The notes beneath the pieces are model-generated. The model did not search any database, was not told where the DNA came from, and worked only from the letters and a program-made list of their open reading frames with translations. Made by a program: the position numbers and the translations under genes. 40,142 nucleotides of DNA from NCBI GenBank assembly GCA_002415785.1, contig DIAJ01000016.1:78816-118957 (forward strand), read 5' to 3'. The DNA is from Flavobacteriales bacterium UBA5081 (GTDB taxonomy: Bacteria > Bacteroidota > Bacteroidia > Flavobacteriales_E > Vicingaceae). Shown piece by piece: positions 35,615 to 40,142 of this stretch (position 1 is its first letter; every line of letters begins with the position of its first letter).

Positions 35615-35647
35615 TTGAAGCTATATTTTTGATAAAGCTTATCTTTG
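35615..35647 (+). promoter_or_regulatory. Promoter of the AraC gene, probably leaderless
   Basis: TTG (35615-35617), 22 nt and TATCTTTG (35640-35647) match the consensus. The ATG is only 4 nt beyond the -7 box, so transcription should begin at or within a base or two of the start codon, giving a leaderless mRNA. Confidence 0.65.
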
Positions 35648-35651
35648 AGGG

Positions 35652-36479
35652 ATGTATCGTGAATTTACGCCCAACGATAATCTTAATAGACTTATTTCTA
35701 ACTATGTGTGTTTAGATATGGAAAACGCACACGGTAAATTTTTCGCTCCGGATATTACACATACAAGTTTAATTGTTACCATTAAAAGTAAAGTTGAAAT
35801 TCACCGAAACAATTCTACATTTATTCCACCACCAGTTTCAATCATGGGAGCTTTTAACTCGCCATTTTCATTTTCTTACATCAGCGGAGAGATAACCTCA
35901 TTTATTGCGGATTTCCAACCAATTGGAATGTTTGAAATTACTAGGCAGTCGGGTGTTCTTTTTGCAAACAAATTTGTAGATGCCACTAAGGTGTGGGGGA
36001 AAAGTGAAGTGGCAGAATTATTCAACAAACTTTCTGCGCCTGTTTCTATTGAAGAACGAATCAACTTGTTTGATGATTTTTTAGAAGAAAAAGCTCCGGA
36101 TGTATTGTGTGAAAAAAGTTTAATCGTTGAAAAAGCAGATGAAACGGCAAGAGCAAATAATTATCAACAGACTGTAAAAGAAATCACTCATGAACTTGGT
36201 ATTTCTTTTAGCTCACTAAGCAGGGCTTTTAATAAAGTGTTGGGTATTTCTCCTAAGCAATATTTTACCAGATCATTGTTTGAAGAGATATTAAAACGAT
36301 ATACGGTTGAGAAACAAAATACGATTGATGTTTTGTCGGATTCTCCATTTTACGATTTTTCGCATATGAACAAGTGGTTCAAAAAATTTGCTCATACATC
36401 TCCAAGTGAGTTTGTGAATTATGATATTGGTTTTATAGAAAATGTATTAAATAGAGAAAGAGCCAATTTAAATTGGTGA
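35652..36479 (+). CDS. AraC family transcription regulator
   Basis: This 275-residue regulator has an N-terminal cupin-like sensor region (MYREFTPNDNLNRLISNYVCL..., about 1-160). A C-terminal AraC double helix-turn-helix follows at about 175-265: VKEITHELGISFSSLSRAFNKVLGISPKQYFT and then FSHMNKWFKKFAHTSPSEFV. The ligand and targets are unknown. It is the only rightward gene in the 32.5-40 kb accessory stretch and is divergent from the beta-helix gene (about 110 nt apart), which may be its target. The first ATG fits the family's N-terminus. Confidence 0.9.
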   Translation: MYREFTPNDNLNRLISNYVCLDMENAHGKFFAPDITHTSLIVTIKSKVEIHRNNSTFIPPPVSIMGAFNSPFSFSYISGEITSFIADFQPIGMFEITRQSGVLFANKFVDATKVWGKSEVAELFNKLSAPVSIEERINLFDDFLEEKAPDVLCEKSLIVEKADETARANNYQQTVKEITHELGISFSSLSRAFNKVLGISPKQYFTRSLFEEILKRYTVEKQNTIDVLSDSPFYDFSHMNKWFKKFAHTSPSEFVNYDIGFIENVLNRERANLNW

Positions 36480-36852
36480 TTTATCTCATTTTTAAAGGTT
36501 CTTTAATCAATGCTAACGGTTCTCGGCATCGTGTAGACAAGTGAATTTTACTCCATTCTTCACCAATCTTAATTTTCACTTACGAATGTAGCTCATCCTC
36601 TTTAGAGTTGGCTAAAAAACTAGTGCCTCCCTTCGCTCTAATTACGACAAGTTAAAAATAATCACTTCCCAAACTCACTAAAGTCATCAAAAAAACCATA
36701 CTGCGCTTTTGAACCATCATCCGATCATTATCGGATCTAAGTCAACAGCACATTCATCTTGGGTTTCCAATTTTTATCGGAACCGACCACACGAATGCTT
36801 AGTTATTGTGGGGAGTATTTTATTCAGTCTCCTTTGATGATTTTTATTGAGT
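36480..36852. other. Intergenic region with repeat copy C
   Basis: This 373-nt gap between the AraC and hydrolase stops holds ATCAATGCTAAC (36505-36517) and repeat copy C (36666-36807). No terminator or coding frame is convincing; frames across it are repeat readings. Confidence 0.5.
36666..36807 (+). repeat. Dispersed structured repeat, copy C
   Basis: The core at 36740-36768 matches copies A and B at 28 of 29 positions. The first stem is TCCGAT/ATCGGA (36720-36725 with 36776-36781). The second hairpin is deleted down to CCGACCAC. ACATTC (36749-36754) can pair with GAATGC (36793-36798) at five of six positions. The flank TTCCCAAA.CTCA is shared with copy A. Confidence 0.7.
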
Positions 36853-37728
36853 TTATTTCAAATAGTCTGAGATGGCTTTCGCAATTTGCTCAGGCTTCTC
36901 CTCTGGAAGAAAATGTCCGCACCCTTTTATCTCCATCATTTCATACTCAAAAACACTCTGAGAAAGAAAACTATCTAAGATTCCAAGGGTAGCAGATGAC
37001 GCAATTCCCTTGGTCGGATTTTTAATTTTAGGGTAGGTCTTCTGTGCTGCAATATCTTCTCCGAAAGTTTGATACCATGCATTGGATGCATTTATGTTTT
37101 CTCTGTTGTTATAATGATGATTGTACACTGAGCGGTCAAAATCATTGATGGCACCTTTATTAAGAAGTAGCTTGTCTAGAAGATGATTTAGCAACAATTC
37201 GAAACGCCCCTCAAGCAATTGGCCAGGCAAGTCACTTAACTGATTAAAAGCTACCCACCAAGGATATACAGGTAATCCTACGGGCAACATAGGAAGTTTG
37301 TACATGTTTTCATCGGGAGGTGGGGTATCTAATAAGATCAATTTATTAATTCTATTAGAGTGATTGACCGCAAATGAATAAGCTACATTGGCACCAATAT
37401 CATGGCCGACAATATGAACTTTATCGTATCCTAAAGCTTCTACCAATTCCCTGATATCACCAGCCATATTTTTTTTTGCATATCCTTCTTTTGGTTTATC
37501 ACTATCACCCATTCCACGCAGGTCAACTGCAATTACAGTATATTTTTCAGCAAGAGACGGCATAATATGGTGGTAAGACCACCAAGTCTGAGGCCAGCCT
37601 GGCAATAGTATCAATGGTTCTCCACTTCCTCCCTTCACATAGTGAATATTTATTCCATTAACTTTTTGAAAACAACTGGAGAAACCAGGCATTTTTTTGA
37701 TAAGATTTTCTGTTGAATATTGATTCAT
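36853..37728 (-). CDS. Alpha/beta hydrolase, epoxide hydrolase/dehalogenase-like
   Basis: This 291-residue hydrolase has the nucleophile elbow GHDIGA with D110, not serine, so it resembles epoxide hydrolases and haloalkane or fluoroacetate dehalogenases. The oxyanion region LLPGWPQTWWSYHH follows the HGxP-like pattern, though the usual first His is Leu-Pro-Gly here. The catalytic His is about H272 in GCGHFLPEEKPEQIAKAI. Cap-domain residues lie between about 135 and 230. Substrate is not predictable. It begins 11 nt after tetR, so it is probably controlled by it. Confidence 0.85.
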   Translation of the reverse strand: MNQYSTENLIKKMPGFSSCFQKVNGINIHYVKGGSGEPLILLPGWPQTWWSYHHIMPSLAEKYTVIAVDLRGMGDSDKPKEGYAKKNMAGDIRELVEALGYDKVHIVGHDIGANVAYSFAVNHSNRINKLILLDTPPPDENMYKLPMLPVGLPVYPWWVAFNQLSDLPGQLLEGRFELLLNHLLDKLLLNKGAINDFDRSVYNHHYNNRENINASNAWYQTFGEDIAAQKTYPKIKNPTKGIASSATLGILDSFLSQSVFEYEMMEIKGCGHFLPEEKPEQIAKAISDYLK

Positions 37729-37739
37729 ATTTTTATGTT

Positions 37740-38297
37740 TTATTCTTTTAATCCGATAGCTCCTTTGAAGGAAATCCAGGCAATTTTTTTACTATCGTTT
37801 CTGGCAACATCGCCCGCCTCAACGGCATAAATGGAAGTCTCAATGATTGATCCGAACAAATCAAAAATCCAGGGAATCGTCAACTCATGGTTAATACGGT
37901 TCTCCTCTTGCAGGTTCTTCATGATTTTTAACCATTTCGCTTTAATGTTATCGGATTCAAATTCCTTTTTGCTATCTACATTTGAAAAGTTGCTTCGCTT
38001 ATAGATCCTTTTGATAAAAGCGTAATTAGCTCCTTGCTCAATGGCTGCAAAAAGCATATTCCTCACCTTTGCTATTGGGTCATTATCGCTTTCGTAGGCC
38101 TCAATCATAGCCTTGTTACAACTGTTGAGCATTTCGTTTTTGCAAGATTCTAATAAGTCCTGACGATTTTCAAAATATCTATGCAGCGTTCTACGAGAAA
38201 CACCTGCTTCCTCAGCAACTTTCTCTAGCGTATCAAATTCGTTGTTCAGAAAGCATGTTACTGCTGCAGTTATAATTTTGGCTTTTGTATCTACCAT
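37740..38297 (-). CDS. TetR family repressor
   Basis: This 185-residue regulator has an N-terminal TetR helix-turn-helix (about 1-50, TLEKVAEEAGVSRRTLHRYFENRQDLL) and a ligand domain of helices. It precedes the hydrolase by 11 nt. A perfect palindrome upstream and a second copy of its half-site overlapping the ATG point to autorepression of the pair. The ligand is unknown, perhaps the hydrolase substrate. Confidence 0.9.
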   Translation of the reverse strand: MVDTKAKIITAAVTCFLNNEFDTLEKVAEEAGVSRRTLHRYFENRQDLLESCKNEMLNSCNKAMIEAYESDNDPIAKVRNMLFAAIEQGANYAFIKRIYKRSNFSNVDSKKEFESDNIKAKWLKIMKNLQEENRINHELTIPWIFDLFGSIIETSIYAVEAGDVARNDSKKIAWISFKGAIGLKE

Positions 38298-38334
38298 GTC
38301 ACAAATATATGAAATATGTCACAAATATGTGACA
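38297..38334 (-). promoter_or_regulatory. tetR operator and leaderless promoter
   Basis: TGTCACA-AATA-TGTGACA is a perfect 18-bp palindrome at 38317-38334. A second TGTCACA (38297-38303) overlaps the start codon. On the reverse strand a perfect -7 box TATATTTG (38302-38309) sits 4 nt before the ATG, the same spacing as the AraC gene, implying a leaderless transcript. No TTG is properly spaced. Confidence 0.7.
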
Positions 38335-38456
38335 TTATTGTATTATAAATTGCTATGGTAATCTGATTAAGTATAAAATTGAAAGAGGTATTATAATTTA
38401 GAGTTAAGACTAATCAAAAGACTTCTCAGGCTTACAGTACTGTTCTTTTTATATGT

Positions 38457-38654
38457 GTGGCAACGTTTACTGTATCCTGCGTTGTGGTTTTGTTAAAGTT
38501 ACAATTTCAATTTAGCACTTAGCAAAAACCGCTTGGCGGTTTTGTAAATTGCTCTTCAAAACAAAATCCGCTAGCGGATTTTGCGAGCTTTCAAATAGCT
38601 AATAAACTTGCCAAACAGCCTTATCCACAATGCAATATACAGCGTGTTAGCGGG
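38457..38654 (-). repeat. Nested-hairpin element, attC-like
   Basis: This 198-nt element lies just past the stop of the 361-aa gene. Outer arms pair imperfectly (38470-38487 with 38625-38642, 15 of 18 counting one wobble) with CAACG/GTTAG boxes outside (38461, 38646-38650). Inside are two hairpins: AAAACCGC/GCGGTTTT (38525-38543) and a perfect 22-bp palindrome (38562-38583). This has the layout of an integron attC (R, L and terminal structure) but is longer than the usual 57-141 nt and its R boxes do not match GTTRRRY fully. The nearby 38335-38456 has nothing evident. Confidence 0.5.
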
Positions 38655-38672
38655 TCGTTTTTTATTTTTATG

Positions 38673-39740
38673 TTAAAAGTGAAACTTAAAACCATCATGT
38701 CGATACTGAATTCTAATTTCAGATTTAATGTTTTTGCAGTTTGATTGTGCTGGTTTCCATTTTAATTTCTGAAAAGCTGTTTTCATTTGCAGTAATATAT
38801 CTTTATTATCTTTTGTTATTATGTCCATATACATGTTTTGAATTTTACAGTGTAAAATTTTTCCATTTTCATTGACTTTGAGGATAGCTGTAAAGTTTGG
38901 GCGGAGTCTGCCAAAATTTGTGATATCCATTTTTATGGAATCATTAAAAATCTTTTCTATTTCACTTTTGGTTTGCTCAACTTTTAATTCTTTGTCTATG
39001 CATTCCAATTTGTCTTGTTTTTTTAAATAATTGGCTAAACAAAATAAATAAGTAGCATTAAAATATTCATCGTTAGTTTTCTCTTTTAAATCTGCATTGT
39101 AATTTTCTTCATTGTAATTCTGTTTTGGAAACTCTTTATAATCTTTGAGTTTATGTCTCATTAAGCCATTTTCTGAAAAATAGAATTCAGACTCAAAAAC
39201 GTTGTTACTAACGTGTTCCCAACCTATGCGCTTAGATTCAATAAAGACTTTCTTTATAAAAACAATTTTATCATTTTTGTATATAAAGTTTTGATAAATA
39301 CGATGATTATTACTCTTATCTGAAATGGTTAGCAATCTTATTTTACTAAGAGAATCAAGATAAATATCTAACCATACAGTATTATCTCCTATCAATATAC
39401 CACTTAAGTGTTCAGCTAAGATTTTTGGGTCAAAGGGTTGGCTATTTCTTATTTCATTCTTTTTGATTCTATCAAAATTTATACTTTCTGAGATAATTTG
39501 CTGCTCATAGTTAGATAACTCCTCTATCTTACTTTGGTTAAAGTATAAACTATCAATTGGTTCTAGAATATTTTCTGTTAGAGAATCATATATTCTTTTC
39601 GCTGGAATCTTGATTTCAACCTCGTCAACCTGAAATATTAATGACCTAACATAGAGTTGGCTTTCAAGTTTGTCAAATCTTTGCTCAGGGCTACATCCTA
39701 GGAAAAATAAAAAAATAATACAGTAAAGTATATGTCTCAT
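38673..39740 (-). CDS. Hypothetical lipoprotein with TonB-C-like end
   Basis: From ATG 39740 the protein has 355 residues, a lipoprotein signal (MRHILYCIIFLFFLGCS, lipidated C16) and no other membrane segment. The C-terminal 80 residues (RPNFTAILKVNENGKILHCKI...LKWKPAQSNCKNIKSEIRI) resemble the beta-alpha-beta domain of TonB-C proteins that are not tied to ExbBD. The middle is unrecognised. An ATG at 39758 would add six residues but overlaps the GTTAACGGG box. Base use is more A/T-rich than the core genes. Role unknown. Confidence 0.7.
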   Translation of the reverse strand: MRHILYCIIFLFFLGCSPEQRFDKLESQLYVRSLIFQVDEVEIKIPAKRIYDSLTENILEPIDSLYFNQSKIEELSNYEQQIISESINFDRIKKNEIRNSQPFDPKILAEHLSGILIGDNTVWLDIYLDSLSKIRLLTISDKSNNHRIYQNFIYKNDKIVFIKKVFIESKRIGWEHVSNNVFESEFYFSENGLMRHKLKDYKEFPKQNYNEENYNADLKEKTNDEYFNATYLFCLANYLKKQDKLECIDKELKVEQTKSEIEKIFNDSIKMDITNFGRLRPNFTAILKVNENGKILHCKIQNMYMDIITKDNKDILLQMKTAFQKLKWKPAQSNCKNIKSEIRIQYRHDGFKFHF

Positions 39741-39744
39741 TTTT

Positions 39745-39756
39745 ATTCCCGTTAAC
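39745..39756 (-). repeat. AT(G/T)CCCG(C/T)TAAC box, copy 2
   Basis: ATTCCCGTTAAC reads GTTAACGGGAAT on the reverse strand, 4 nt ahead of the chosen lipoprotein start. Confidence 0.5.
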
Positions 39757-39757
39757 A

Positions 39758-39985
39758 TTAGAGTAATAAGGTCAAGATTAATATTATAGGTGGTACTAAA
39801 AGTATTAGTAAAAAAAATATATACCCTTTATAAAGAATTCTGAATTTTCGCTGTGTATGGTTTTTGAGTGATATTATAAAAGGTGCAATTGTAAATAAAG
39901 CCATGAAAATTATTGGATAAATCCAAAATAAGCTCATTGAGTTATTGTCTAATACTGAGTAAAAGTCAACTGCTAAAAGTTTCAT
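39758..39985 (-). CDS. Small hydrophobic hypothetical protein
   Basis: This 75-residue protein has two membrane segments (about 21-40 and 53-74) joined by a basic loop (KNHTQRKFR). No family is recognised. A Met at residue 17 could be the start. It lies between two ATNCCCGYTAAC boxes, with its stop 2 nt from box copy 2. Confidence 0.5.
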   Translation of the reverse strand: MKLLAVDFYSVLDNNSMSLFWIYPIIFMALFTIAPFIISLKNHTQRKFRILYKGYIFFLLILLVPPIILILTLLL

Positions 39986-40142
39986 TTTCCAATTAAATAT
40001 TACGCTTTTCGAATGCCCGCTAACGTGTCGCAGCTAAGAGACGTGGGGCTTTTCGAAGCAATTTCCTGTCCGCCCGTGACAAAGATAGCCACGAAGAACG
40101 AACCTTGCGGAATCTACCTGTGAAAGCTTCCCCTTTTTAGTA
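39986..40142. other. Right-edge noncoding stretch with box copy 3
   Basis: ATGCCCGCTAAC lies at 40013-40024. Beyond it the sequence is G/C-richer than its surroundings with no coding frame seen, and may be the start of another hairpin element cut by the window edge. Confidence 0.4.

Noticed and set aside
32776..36807. CRISPR array or tandem repeat
   Set aside because: The three copies are 0.7-3 kb apart with different intervening genes, so they are dispersed and not an array.

Overview
The window looks like a chromosome segment from a low-GC member of the Bacteroidota, most likely Flavobacteriia or a close relative. Four things point there: secreted proteins ending in type IX secretion sorting domains, a complete Bat (aerotolerance) operon, CrtY-type carotenoid chemistry, and promoters of the form TTG-N17-23-TAnnTTTG instead of the sigma70 consensus. 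I see no rRNA, tRNA, CRISPR array, prophage or transposase gene.

Layout. 1-9985 is mostly housekeeping and stress genes: the 3' end of an unidentified gene, a secreted hypothetical protein, Tex, an MsrB lipoprotein, a small outer-membrane barrel, ferritin, a small membrane protein overlapping lycopene cyclase, an FG-GAP secreted protein with a 3D-domain lipoprotein, and a DUF2130 nuclease-like protein behind a CxxC protein. 10042-10169 holds an independent structured small RNA gene. 10301-19513 carries a TPR protein with gyrA, divergent clpC, an SLC13 permease and a DinB-like protein. 19565-22300 carries DUF4199, a MntA-HepT toxin-antitoxin pair whose toxin gene is broken, MsrA and a GNAT enzyme. 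22381-30650 is the moxR-DUF58-DUF4381-like-batABCDE operon: eight cistrons joined by 0-5 nt gaps or 4-nt overlaps. 30721-32592 runs satD-DUF3307-small membrane pseudogene-sugE, all leftward, behind a promoter buried in a repeated operator.

From about 32700 to the right edge the DNA is accessory in character: long intergenic stretches, a ParDE module, a beta-helix T9SS protein, an AraC regulator, a TetR regulator with a hydrolase, and two hypothetical genes. Three copies of a roughly 140-bp repeat with covarying stems lie here. So do several copies of an AT(G/T)CCCG(C/T)TAAC box and a 200-bp nested-hairpin element that resembles an integron attC site.

Working together: MsrA and MsrB repair opposite methionine sulfoxide stereoisomers, and with ferritin and the Bat operon they give the region an oxidative and envelope-stress theme. 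No single known defence or biosynthetic system dominates. The most novel-looking items are the small RNA, the satD operator array with 28-bp periodicity, the structured dispersed repeat, and the attC-like element.
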